DNA of 21,260 bases from assembly GCA_036961345.1 (NCBI GenBank), contig JBALVT010000061.1:1-21260 (forward strand), read 5' to 3'. Numbering within the stretch: position 1 is the first letter of the stretch; every line of letters begins with the position of its first letter. This document shows, piece by piece, positions 7,862 through 15,563 of the stretch. The stretch comes from JBALVT01 sp036961345. GTDB taxonomy: Bacteria > Pseudomonadota > Gammaproteobacteria > Pseudomonadales > Halieaceae. The notes under the pieces were generated by a model. That model saw nothing but the letters and a program-made list of their open reading frames with translations, was not told the DNA's origin and did no database searches. A program made the translations under genes and the position numbers.

Positions 7862-7953
7862 TTCTCCCACTAAGCGCAACGCTAGGCCAGTATTATTACG
7901 GCTGCGGCACTGATACAGCAACACCCTGAAAATACTGAGAAGGCACTGATATC

Positions 7954-9024
7954 ATGAAAAAGAGTCATGTTTTTATAGCGGCTATTTTACTTTTAGTGCT
8001 GGTGGCTTACCTCCAGCGCGGCAATATTGCGATGCGCATTCTGCCAAAGGCGATAGAAACCGCAATGTCTGATAGTGCCATCGAGGGTTTAGGTGCGGGG
8101 CTGCATGTTGCCCTGTGCGGAGCCGGTGGCCCTCTCCCTGACCCCAAACGTTCAGGGGCCTGCGTTGCCGTCTTTGCAGGCGAAAAAATGTTTGTGGTTG
8201 ACGCCGGTACCAACGGTGCAAGAAATCTCGCACGTATGCGCTTTGCCCCTGGCGCTGTTGACGCGGTTTTTCTGACTCACTTTCACTCAGACCATATTGA
8301 TGGACTGGGTGAATTGGCAACATTGCGCTGGGTTGGCGCCAACCACAAAACTCCGCTGCCGGTTTTCGGGCCCGAGGGTGTCTCCGATATCGTCGAGGGG
8401 TTCAACAAAGCCTATGCGCGAGACTCAGTATACCGCCACGACCACCATGGCGATGGCGTCGCCGCTTTAAGTGGCCGCGGAATGACTGCAATAGGTTTCC
8501 CTCTTCCAAAAGAAGGCGAACTGCTTACTGTCTATGAAGAAGGCGGACTTAAAGTACAAATGCTCGCGGTCGATCATGAGCCCGTCTCACCCGCCGTGGC
8601 CTATCTGTTTAGCTACCAGGGCCGCACAACCTTGATTTCTGGTGATACCGCCAAGTCGGCAAACCTGCAGAAATTCGCCGACGGCGTCGATCTACTCGTG
8701 CACGAGGCTCTTTCCCCTGAATTAGTGATGGTCATGAATACCGCGGCAAAAAATACCGAAAATGCAATAATGGCGAAAATCACATTAGACATTCTCGATT
8801 ATCACGCCAGCCCTGTAGAGGCCGCTGAAATTGCCAGAGATGCGGGTGTTGGCCATTTACTCTATTACCACATCGTCCCGGTACTGATACTCCCCGGCAT
8901 GGAGGCTGTATGGCTTGCCGGCGTCGAGGACATTTTCAGCGATTTCACCTTGGGCGAAGATGGTACGACGTTCACACTGCCACCTGACTCGAAAGAAATC
9001 CGCAAAGTACGCCAGGGCATTTAG
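7954..9024 (+). CDS. Membrane-anchored metallo-beta-lactamase-fold hydrolase (AtsA/RNase Z-like)
   Basis: This is a 356-residue protein with an N-terminal hydrophobic segment (about residues 6-20) after M-K-K. It looks like a signal anchor or uncleaved signal, placing the enzyme in the periplasm. The MBL core has G-G-P-L-P-D-P-K-R-S-G at 58-68, the zinc motif H109-F-H111-S-D113-H114, His208 in V-D-H-E-P, Asp231 in S-G-D-T and a late His306. The segment around residue 60 and the overall layout resemble the arylsulfatase AtsA/RNase Z branch rather than glyoxalase II. Hydrolysis of a sulfate, phosphate or carboxylic ester outside the cytoplasm is possible, but no substrate can be named. It ends 11 bases from a converging gene. 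Confidence 0.88.
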   Translation: MKKSHVFIAAILLLVLVAYLQRGNIAMRILPKAIETAMSDSAIEGLGAGLHVALCGAGGPLPDPKRSGACVAVFAGEKMFVVDAGTNGARNLARMRFAPGAVDAVFLTHFHSDHIDGLGELATLRWVGANHKTPLPVFGPEGVSDIVEGFNKAYARDSVYRHDHHGDGVAALSGRGMTAIGFPLPKEGELLTVYEEGGLKVQMLAVDHEPVSPAVAYLFSYQGRTTLISGDTAKSANLQKFADGVDLLVHEALSPELVMVMNTAAKNTENAIMAKITLDILDYHASPVEAAEIARDAGVGHLLYYHIVPVLILPGMEAVWLAGVEDIFSDFTLGEDGTTFTLPPDSKEIRKVRQGI

Positions 9025-9035
9025 GTACTACGGCA

Positions 9036-10112
9036 TTATTTGGCGGAGCCAAAATCAGGTACCGAGATAAGCCGGTCCCCTACAAAAGAGCCCATGTAAA
9101 CACGCCCTCCCTGGGGCACGGCAATAGTCGCTGCCCCCATGGGCGCGCCGGCGTGCGAAAACACAACTTCCGCAGCCATCGTTTCCGGGTCCATGGCAAC
9201 AATTTCAAACGCAGCACCGCAGGGTTTGTCCTGAAAGTCAAAACAAGACAACATGTCCATGGCGCCAGCTGTGTGGGTAGCCACCCACAGACGCCCATCA
9301 CTACCCCAGGCACTGTTGTCGCCATTAGCGACGTCTCCTACGGCCACCGTTTTTCCGGTGTCTACGTCAATTTTCCAAACCTCGCCTTCCATATACATGT
9401 TGGCAAAGACGTAGCGCCCGTCGGCGGACAGTTCCAGCCCGTTGGGTTGGGCGGCGTCTGTTCCAGGTAAAATTCTCAATCCGGTTTCCTGATTCCAACG
9501 CCACAGGTCTCCGGTATCAATGCCAACAATGCTTTTTAACATTTCCAGATCACCACCCTGGTGGAACATACGGCTGAAAATCAAATCACCATTGGGCAGA
9601 CCCACTACATCATTCATGAATGTCTCTGCCGCGGCCAGCACACAGCCTCGCCATGCGATTGAGCTATTACCGCCCGCCAGAGTCAGTTCAAAAAATTCAA
9701 TGGACTCACGCCCCCCGTGGTTAACCACCAGGTAACGCCAGCCACCGGCCGCTAAACGGCGCAGATGGGTTCCGTGCGGACTGAATTTGTCCAGAGACGG
9801 TGGCGGACAGTCGGCATCCCCCCAGGTCACATTTGTGGCATTCAAAGTGGCATTTTGCGGGGGAAATAGAACACTGACTTCTTCGGTTTGTGTATCGAAC
9901 AGAGAGATGCTCCCGGTGCCGCCTTCCATGCCCCCGAAATTGGCCAGTAATAGATGACGCCCATCCGCCAAGGCGGCTATGTCTTCAGGTGTTTTCATAT
10001 TGCACACAGGTTTGATATCACCTACCGAATCGCACCCTACAATGGGGGGCATATCACTCGCGCAGGCGAGCAGGCACAAACACAGGAGAACGCCGTAAAA
10101 AGATTTGTTCAT
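9036..10112 (-). CDS. SMP-30/gluconolactonase-like beta-propeller lipoprotein
   Basis: This 358-residue protein has a lipoprotein signal with lipobox L-L-A-C17. Residue +2 is Ala, which favours the outer membrane. The body has repeated propeller-blade motifs: P-E-D-I-A-A-L-A-D-G-R near 42-52, N-D-V-V-G-L-P-N-G-D-L, P-N-G-L-E-L-S-A-D-G-R-Y-V and D-N-S-A-W-G-S-D-G-R-L-W-V-A. This is the pattern of SMP-30/gluconolactonase/strictosidine-synthase-like six-bladed propellers, which bind a metal and often open lactones. Besides the lipid Cys there are six cysteines, which could form three disulfides. The ATG is 28 bases past the stop of the DUF3604 gene on the same strand, so the two are probably one operon. 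Lactonase activity is a guess from fold. Confidence 0.75.
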   Translation of the reverse strand: MNKSFYGVLLCLCLLACASDMPPIVGCDSVGDIKPVCNMKTPEDIAALADGRHLLLANFGGMEGGTGSISLFDTQTEEVSVLFPPQNATLNATNVTWGDADCPPPSLDKFSPHGTHLRRLAAGGWRYLVVNHGGRESIEFFELTLAGGNSSIAWRGCVLAAAETFMNDVVGLPNGDLIFSRMFHQGGDLEMLKSIVGIDTGDLWRWNQETGLRILPGTDAAQPNGLELSADGRYVFANMYMEGEVWKIDVDTGKTVAVGDVANGDNSAWGSDGRLWVATHTAGAMDMLSCFDFQDKPCGAAFEIVAMDPETMAAEVVFSHAGAPMGAATIAVPQGGRVYMGSFVGDRLISVPDFGSAK

Positions 10113-10140
10113 TTTTATGCTCTTTTATTTTTAGCCAAGA

Positions 10141-12063
10141 CTATGGTTTATACCATATCGGAGAAGACCAGGCCCGCTCTTGCACAACCGGTTGATGTTC
10201 TGCAGCGCAACACCCTTCCAGGCCATCGCCCACCGTTTTGGGATTGCTGCAATCAACTTCATTGGCAACGCAGATACGCTGGCTCCAACGGCAAGTGGGA
10301 TTCTCCACGACCCGAGAGTAATAGAAAGCCTGCTCGAGCGGGTTGAACTGATCATCTTCCCATACCGTACATAACTTTGCGTAACCGGTGCCCCTGGTCT
10401 GGCAAGTTGATAGGTCTACGCTCGCCCCATTTTTTGCATTGCCAGCAACGTCGATAACTCGCTCTTTTGGAGTGCCGGTCTCATCTATCCAGCCCTTGAT
10501 AATTTGCATGCGCTGCAAGGGTGTACCGAGGCTATCCGGAGTGCCAGCATCCTGATTGGCAAAAACAACAAAACGTGGGGCGGTGTCTTTTATAGCTGCA
10601 CCGAGCTCGCCTCCCATGGGCACACCATCTGCATAGGCGCGCTGTACCAAATCCGGCGACTCACATAAATTCTCAGGGTAGTCCCAGCCGGCGAAAAACC
10701 GGCTGACAATTCTGGGACCGCTGGTGCCGTATGTTTCCTTGCGACGAAGCGCATCAAACAGGGCGTCGCGGCTGTTTTCTTGTGCCCACAATACGGCCAA
10801 ACCACCGGGATTGTATTCCAGTTTGTCCGGCAACCCGGATGGCACACTATCCTTGGCCGGCACGCCAGCGCCACCGTGCCCCAAAAACCGATTCTCATCC
10901 GCTGCGCCAGGCGCGCCCAGGTGCGTATCGGTACTGGCGATTATGCCGAATTGATAAGGGTTAACTCCAAGCTTGCGTTCCAGGACCATTCCGTCGAGCA
11001 ACACCTGACGCAAAAAACCGGTGTCGGGCTTGGGTACTTCCGGGTAACCGGCGATGTTGTCCTTGGGCAACTGCTCGAAAGAGCATAGTTCATCCGACGT
11101 GGTTCCAGCCATGAAAAAACACTCAGAGGCTCCCTTGTGCTGCATAATCTCCGCCAGCGGTTCAAAGCGCTGCCGCTGTGCTGCATACTCAGCGGTCATC
11201 TCATTACCCTCATCGTCGAGACCACTGAACATATAACCGGCACTGAGGTTAGAGTTGTGCGGGATAACCAATGAATCGCAGCCCTCGCCCCTGCCATTAC
11301 AGCTTTCATCGAGAGCGGACCACAATTGCGCTGCAGTGGGGCCATCAATAAAGCTGGCCGGTAACGCTGGCACTTCGGCATTACGAAACACCACGTTGCG
11401 GTGCAGGTTGCCCCCGGACTCAGCATGCATACCCGTCCATTCATAGCCAACAAACGCGGTAAATTGGCAGTCTTCGCTGCGGTCGTAATGAGTCTGGGCC
11501 GCTTCGCGCATTTCAGTCCAGGGTTTCAAGGATGCCTCGATACAGCGATCGCCATTTTCACCACACTGCCCCATGTGAGTTGCCTGCATCGTGGCCATGT
11601 AGTTGAACAGGTAAAATGCGCCACGCGGCCATTTCCGATACAACAAACACTGCCACGAGCTGTAACCGTCAACTTCCGGTGTATTGCACATATACACCTC
11701 GCCCGTGAGCTCAGCATGGTCCGAGATCATCGCAAAATCCAACGGTCTGCTCAACTGCAGGGCGCGGCCTGGTTCTCCATTTTCACTCCAGGGTTGTACG
11801 CCAATTTTTTCGCCCTGAGCGAAACGATAAGCCTGGTCCGGCGTTGTTTGAGTCCCCTGGGTGCTGGCATCGAGGGAATAACGAGTATGCACATGAAAAT
11901 CCCCGAAAAAGGGCTGCATATGCGGTTCGTTCGAAGTACAGGGGGCACGTTGTTCGCTGTAAACCAAAGACTGTTCGGGCGCAGCAGTATTGGCGACGCC
12001 CGTCAGGGAGAGCCCCAACAACACCGGCAACAAAAAGGACACTATATGACCAGGTATCTTCAT
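10141..12063 (-). CDS. Exported, cysteine-rich DUF3604 (PHP-like) protein
   Basis: This is a complete 640-residue DUF3604 protein with a Sec signal (hydrophobic core about 8-22, cleavage likely around A-N-T-A near residues 24-27). Metal-site motifs are D55-F-H57-V-H59, S-D115-H116-A-E, G-Y-E209-W-T, N-L-H221, I-P-H269-N-S-N and S-T-D379-T-H381, an arrangement typical of PHP-like metal hydrolases. The mature protein contains 18 cysteines, an even number, concentrated in the middle and C-terminal part including a Cys-Cys pair near the end. This suggests heavy disulfide bonding in the periplasm or outside. The related protein at 1-1023 has none in its visible mature part. It is followed by the beta-propeller lipoprotein gene. 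The substrate is unknown. Confidence 0.9.
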   Translation of the reverse strand: MKIPGHIVSFLLPVLLGLSLTGVANTAAPEQSLVYSEQRAPCTSNEPHMQPFFGDFHVHTRYSLDASTQGTQTTPDQAYRFAQGEKIGVQPWSENGEPGRALQLSRPLDFAMISDHAELTGEVYMCNTPEVDGYSSWQCLLYRKWPRGAFYLFNYMATMQATHMGQCGENGDRCIEASLKPWTEMREAAQTHYDRSEDCQFTAFVGYEWTGMHAESGGNLHRNVVFRNAEVPALPASFIDGPTAAQLWSALDESCNGRGEGCDSLVIPHNSNLSAGYMFSGLDDEGNEMTAEYAAQRQRFEPLAEIMQHKGASECFFMAGTTSDELCSFEQLPKDNIAGYPEVPKPDTGFLRQVLLDGMVLERKLGVNPYQFGIIASTDTHLGAPGAADENRFLGHGGAGVPAKDSVPSGLPDKLEYNPGGLAVLWAQENSRDALFDALRRKETYGTSGPRIVSRFFAGWDYPENLCESPDLVQRAYADGVPMGGELGAAIKDTAPRFVVFANQDAGTPDSLGTPLQRMQIIKGWIDETGTPKERVIDVAGNAKNGASVDLSTCQTRGTGYAKLCTVWEDDQFNPLEQAFYYSRVVENPTCRWSQRICVANEVDCSNPKTVGDGLEGCCAAEHQPVVQERAWSSPIWYKP

Positions 12064-12255
12064 CTACTGAATTTCCCACACTGTTGTTATCGTGCCGACA
12101 GTATAGTTTGGCGATGTCCTAAAACCTATACCGGACGATCGGACCACGCATATCGGTATGAAATTCCAGCCAGCGTGCTGATATTGCCTGCTCTCCTCGT
12201 AATTACAGCTTTAGCGCGATGACGCCTGCCGATCCCTGCGCTACTCTTGAATACT

Positions 12256-12281
12256 CGAATATTCGTCGCAAACCTGCGACG
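12256..12281. repeat. Nested palindromes in the leader of the 12309 SDR gene
   Basis: CGAATATTCG (12256-12265) is a perfect 10-base palindrome. It overlaps a perfect 7-base inverted repeat, CGTCGCA (12264-12270) and TGCGACG (12275-12281), around a 4-base loop AACC. The structure lies in the 245-base divergent region between the DUF3604 gene and the SDR, 27 bases before the chosen start. It could be a regulator-binding site or an mRNA hairpin affecting translation. Confidence 0.45.
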
Positions 12282-12308
12282 CAATCAAACTATGAGTGGA
12301 ACCCCTCC

Positions 12309-13160
12309 ATGGCTGAAGACTCTGCACTTTCTCCTGAATTTAAAGAACGCTACGGCCCCTGGGCCTTAATTGCCGGCGGGTCTGAGGGCATCGGTGAGGC
12401 TTTCGCCTGCCAAATGGCTGCAGTGGGAATGAACATCGTCTTACTTGCACGGCGAGCACCCCCCCTGGATTCACTGGCCGAGAAGTTACGTAGAGACTAT
12501 CGCGTAGAAGTAAGAACTCTCGCGGTGGACTTAACTGCGCCTGACTTACTAACCCAGGTAAGTGCCATCACCCGGGACATCGAGGTCGGCATGTTAATTT
12601 ACAACGCCGGTGCAACAATCGGCTACAACCGCTTCTATGACTGGAAGCTGGAAGACCTTGACTTCATGATGCGCCTGAATTGTTTGGCCCCGGTTCACCT
12701 GGCACATCATTTTTCCCAGGGCATGGTACAACGTGGCAAGGGCGGAATGATGTTTCTCACCTCGGCCGCGGCGTTTGCAGGTTCTTCTCACATGGCAATT
12801 TACCCGGCCACCAAAGCCTTTGATCATCTCTTTGCAGAAGGCCTCTGGCACGACCTTAAGCCGGCGGGCATCGACTGCCTTAGTCTCGTGGTGGGCGCGA
12901 CCAAAACCCCCAGCCATCAGCACGTGGATTTCAGCAAACTGAATCCTGCGCTCAAGGACGGTGGCGCAATGGCATGCGAAGATGTAGCCCGAGAAGGTCT
13001 GAGTCAATTGGGTCAATATCCCACCTGGATAGTCGGCGAACACAACCGGGCGCGTTTTCCGGCCAGCTATGCCCAAGACAGGCGGAAGCTCATAGAAGGC
13101 ATGAGTTTGGCCACAGCCGCTATCAACGATCTGGAGCATATATCAGCGTTTGATACATAA
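12309..13160 (+). CDS. Short-chain dehydrogenase, atypical G-G-S-E-G-I-G cofactor motif
   Basis: This is a 283-residue SDR from the ATG at 12309. An in-frame ATG at 12219 would add 30 residues that look non-coding and would run through the palindromes at 12256-12281. The cofactor loop is A-G-G-S-E-G-I-G (22-29), with Ala-Arg-Arg at 47-49 indicating NADP(H). N-A-G lies at 99-101, a serine in T-S-A-A-A near 152, and Y165-P-A-T-K169 completes the active site. This variant is typical of SDRs resembling 17beta-hydroxysteroid and 3-ketoacyl-CoA reductases, so a hydroxysteroid or ketoacyl substrate is possible but not shown. The ribosome site is weak. It is probably transcribed alone; the next plus gene starts 152 bases later. 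Confidence 0.87.
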   Translation: MAEDSALSPEFKERYGPWALIAGGSEGIGEAFACQMAAVGMNIVLLARRAPPLDSLAEKLRRDYRVEVRTLAVDLTAPDLLTQVSAITRDIEVGMLIYNAGATIGYNRFYDWKLEDLDFMMRLNCLAPVHLAHHFSQGMVQRGKGGMMFLTSAAAFAGSSHMAIYPATKAFDHLFAEGLWHDLKPAGIDCLSLVVGATKTPSHQHVDFSKLNPALKDGGAMACEDVAREGLSQLGQYPTWIVGEHNRARFPASYAQDRRKLIEGMSLATAAINDLEHISAFDT

Positions 13161-13312
13161 ACGGGCTTGGCATGGGTTTGTGATCAAATAAGCCAGCTCC
13201 GAAACGCCTTATGGTGATCTGGTTGGCATTCTTTGAGCAGAATCTGGCCCCAAACGGCCAATCATGTTAAAAAGTAGAGGCTAATACAATAAAAAGTCGG
13301 GCGGCCAGATAG

Positions 13313-14500
13313 GTGAAAGAACCGCAGAGTATTCAATATTCAGAGCAAGCTTCTGAATCTATAAGCCCGCCCTCCAGTTGGGAGCATTCGGGACGCCTGC
13401 CCAAACCTATCCTGAATCTTGATGAATCAATCGCTGAGACCAGTGAGGATCACCGCGATCGGCTTTTCTTACAAGTTCTTTTCGGGCTGGGTCTGAATGT
13501 CGTCGCGCTATTGGTGATTTTCTACACATTGCTACCACTGTCCCAGCAAGGCAAAGATGTTGGCGGCACTCTGTTGTGGTCAATTATGGCGGCAACCGTT
13601 TCGGTGGCACTGCTATTTCAGCGTTTTGGAATGCGTATCTTTTTCGTCAACCTGTTATTGGTGGTTTTGAGCACTGTATTGGTAGCTGGCAACTTTATGC
13701 TCGGTGGCACCATGTCTCCCACCATGATTTTTTTGCTGGTCATTCCAGTTCTTGCAGCTACTTTGATGAATCGTCGTTGGGCGTTCTGCTGGACGGCTAT
13801 CACCGTTGCTCTATGGTTACTCGTTCTCGTACTTGAAAATCAAGGGTTTGAAACTCGTCGAATAACAATCGCTGCAAACGTCGGATCTATTCAAGTTCTG
13901 TCGCTGTTGGGTACTGGCATCATCATCATGTCCGTATTGAGTTCCTACGTGAACGCCAACAGTCGACTGCGCGCTGCCATGGAGGCAAAAAACAAATCCC
14001 TGGATTATTTGGCAAGCCATGACTCGCTCACAAGCATACCCAACAGGCGCGCTCTTTTTGAACACGCTCAACAGTGCATTATGCGCGGTAATCGCTCCGG
14101 AAAGCCCTTTGCCCTGCTGGTCATTGACCTGAATGACTTTAAGCAGATCAACGACAGCCTCGGACACAGCTTTGGCGATGAAGTTCTGACACATTTCGCG
14201 AAGCAGCTAAAGACGGGGTTTCGTGAAACAGATTTTGTGGCTCGCCTGGGTGGAGACGAGTTTGGAGTAGTGCTCGAACCAGTGGAAGGACTCGCTAGTG
14301 TACAAATAGCTGTAGAGCGCTTTTTTAGGGACAGCGACAACGAGGTCGAAATAGACGGACAGGGGGTTCGCTATGAGTGCAGCACTGGTATAGCGATGTA
14401 TCCCCAAAACGGCGAAACGATTGCCTCGCTCTATGAGGAGGCAGACCACGCCATGTATCGCGCCAAACGCAATGCGCCCGGCGAATTTCTCTGGCGCTAA
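13313..14500 (+). CDS. Membrane diguanylate cyclase (six TM segments plus GGDEF)
   Basis: This is a 395-residue protein with a polar N-terminal tail (1-50), about six hydrophobic segments (roughly 51-72, 84-103, 107-129, 136-151, 157-173 and 190-212), a short linker and a C-terminal GGDEF domain. The domain is intact: D237-S-L-T-x-I-P-N-R-R, F-K-Q-I-N-D at 276-281 and G313-G-D-E-F317. An R304-E-T-D307 I-site sits five residues before GGDEF, so c-di-GMP product inhibition is expected. The membrane part resembles a sensory module but has no recognised ligand domain. A GTG start at 13313 is used because an in-frame TAG immediately precedes it and no ATG follows for about 90 codons; the ribosome site is poor, so the exact start is uncertain. 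It converges on the next SDR with a 9-base gap. Confidence 0.92.
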   Translation: MKEPQSIQYSEQASESISPPSSWEHSGRLPKPILNLDESIAETSEDHRDRLFLQVLFGLGLNVVALLVIFYTLLPLSQQGKDVGGTLLWSIMAATVSVALLFQRFGMRIFFVNLLLVVLSTVLVAGNFMLGGTMSPTMIFLLVIPVLAATLMNRRWAFCWTAITVALWLLVLVLENQGFETRRITIAANVGSIQVLSLLGTGIIIMSVLSSYVNANSRLRAAMEAKNKSLDYLASHDSLTSIPNRRALFEHAQQCIMRGNRSGKPFALLVIDLNDFKQINDSLGHSFGDEVLTHFAKQLKTGFRETDFVARLGGDEFGVVLEPVEGLASVQIAVERFFRDSDNEVEIDGQGVRYECSTGIAMYPQNGETIASLYEEADHAMYRAKRNAPGEFLWR

Positions 14501-14509
14501 ATAGCCCGG

Positions 14510-15343
14510 CTAACCAGACACCCCACTGGTAGACCCGTAACGTGCTGTGCTGGCATCCAGAGCATCAATAATACCGTCGTGCCGCATCTTGATAATGTCG
14601 CGATAGTCATCGTGTGTAATAACGTAAAAGCCACCTTCCCTGACTGCATCCATCACCTGATCACCAACAAGACCCGGCGCTATACCGTTGGCCACGTCAG
14701 GGGCAGGCTGCTGGTGATCTATCCCGGAATTGAAGGCCTCAGGACGCACCGCAAAAGACTGTGTTATAAGGTTTGTATCAACCAGACCCGGGCACAATAC
14801 AGACACCCCAACACCCTGCCCAGCCACTTCCATTAACAGGGCTTCGGACAAAGCGACAACCGCAAACTTGGTGGTGGTATAAAGTCCTTCAGGCGGACCG
14901 GAAATCAAACCGCCCATAGAAGCGGTGTTCACGATGTGCCCCTCGCCCTGTTCTATTAACAGCGGTAAAAACGTCTGAACACCATGGATTACCCCATATA
15001 GATTCACATTAATGAGATACTGCCAATCCTTAATATCGGCCTCCTGCATTAACGCACCAATCCAGACACCGGCGTTGTTGCAAAGAAGGTGAACCGCACC
15101 AAATTTCTCCAGCGCTGCGTCTTTAAGCGCCTGCACTGATTGCAGATCAGAGACGTCCACAGCAACAGCAATTGCAGCTGTTCCCGCGGCGACCAGGTCT
15201 TCGGCTACGACCCTGGCCTTTTCGATATCGATATCCGCGACAACGACCTTCATGCCCGCCGCTGCGGCTGCTCTGGCAATGCCTTCACCAATGCCGGAAC
15301 CCGCTCCGGTGATAACTGCAACCTTGTCTTGTAAATCCTGCAT
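14510..15343 (-). CDS. Classical short-chain dehydrogenase, NAD-type cofactor site
   Basis: This SDR is 277 residues from the ATG at 15343, chosen because GGAG at 15350-15353 is spaced 6 bases from it. A TTG at 15355 and an ATG at 15349 are in frame but lie on or next to that site. T-G-A-G-S-G-I-G is at 12-19, Asp37 after the second strand indicates NAD(H), N-N-A-G lies at 89-92, and the catalytic set is Ser142, Tyr155 and Lys159. The C-terminal tail of about 30 residues (Y-V-I-T-H then a charged stretch) is typical of SDRs found beside oxygenases in hydrocarbon and steroid catabolism. It is divergent from the kstD-kshA operon, with which it may share control. The substrate is probably an alcohol or hydroxysteroid; this is inference. 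Confidence 0.9.
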   Translation of the reverse strand: MQDLQDKVAVITGAGSGIGEGIARAAAAAGMKVVVADIDIEKARVVAEDLVAAGTAAIAVAVDVSDLQSVQALKDAALEKFGAVHLLCNNAGVWIGALMQEADIKDWQYLINVNLYGVIHGVQTFLPLLIEQGEGHIVNTASMGGLISGPPEGLYTTTKFAVVALSEALLMEVAGQGVGVSVLCPGLVDTNLITQSFAVRPEAFNSGIDHQQPAPDVANGIAPGLVGDQVMDAVREGGFYVITHDDYRDIIKMRHDGIIDALDASTARYGSTSGVSG

Positions 15344-15563
15344 GTACATCTCCAATTGCTGACCGCCTGAGACTGACAGTCAATAATGATTTTAACAGCA
15401 CACCTTTGCGCCACATGGACAATAAGGGCCGCTAAGTGGCGGGTCAACTTGCCTGGCCGGAATGTTGAACCGTTGCGCAGCATTTGTAACAAGAACTGGC
15501 TCATCATGGTATGCGCTGCCAGACTGGAGCCTGTGTTCTAAAAATAAAAGTGACAACGACGTA
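15344..15563. promoter_or_regulatory. Divergent control region of SDR and kstD-kshA operon
   Basis: This 220-base gap lies between two outward-facing genes and must hold both promoters. The one clear structure is GACTGACAGTC (15371-15381), a 5-1-5 inverted repeat about 28 bases upstream of the SDR start. No strong -35/-10 pair was found for kstD; TTGAAC at 15465-15470 has only a poor partner. A KstR-type operator was not recognised. An in-frame ATG at 15462 exists but is an unlikely start. Confidence 0.35.

Noticed and set aside
7703..7924. Possible 73-codon minus-strand gene in the divergent region
   Set aside because: It overlaps the start of the acyl-CoA dehydrogenase and the proposed promoter at 7833-7861. 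Its sequence has no motif and its start has no ribosome site.
11401..12222. Long plus-strand open frame of 273 codons
   Set aside because: It lies antisense to the N-terminal half of the exported DUF3604 gene, whose frame shows clear signal and metal motifs. The antisense product has no recognisable domain and mostly low-complexity mirrored composition.
12219..12308. N-terminal extension of the SDR from the ATG at 12219
   Set aside because: The added 30 residues are unlike any SDR N-terminus and would be encoded across the palindromes; the ATG at 12309 gives the normal length before the first strand.
12594..13139. Minus-strand open frame of 181 codons
   Set aside because: It is antisense to the SDR at 12309-13160, which has all catalytic motifs; no own motifs.
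15371..15381. KstR-type steroid operator
   Set aside because: The short inverted repeat GACTGACAGTC does not fit the published KstR-type pattern as I know it; kept only as a generic repeat.
15462..15563. N-terminal extension of the KstD-type protein
   Set aside because: 34 residues with no signal or domain character precede the first FAD strand; the ATG at 15564 places that strand at the usual distance from the start, although its ribosome site is weak.
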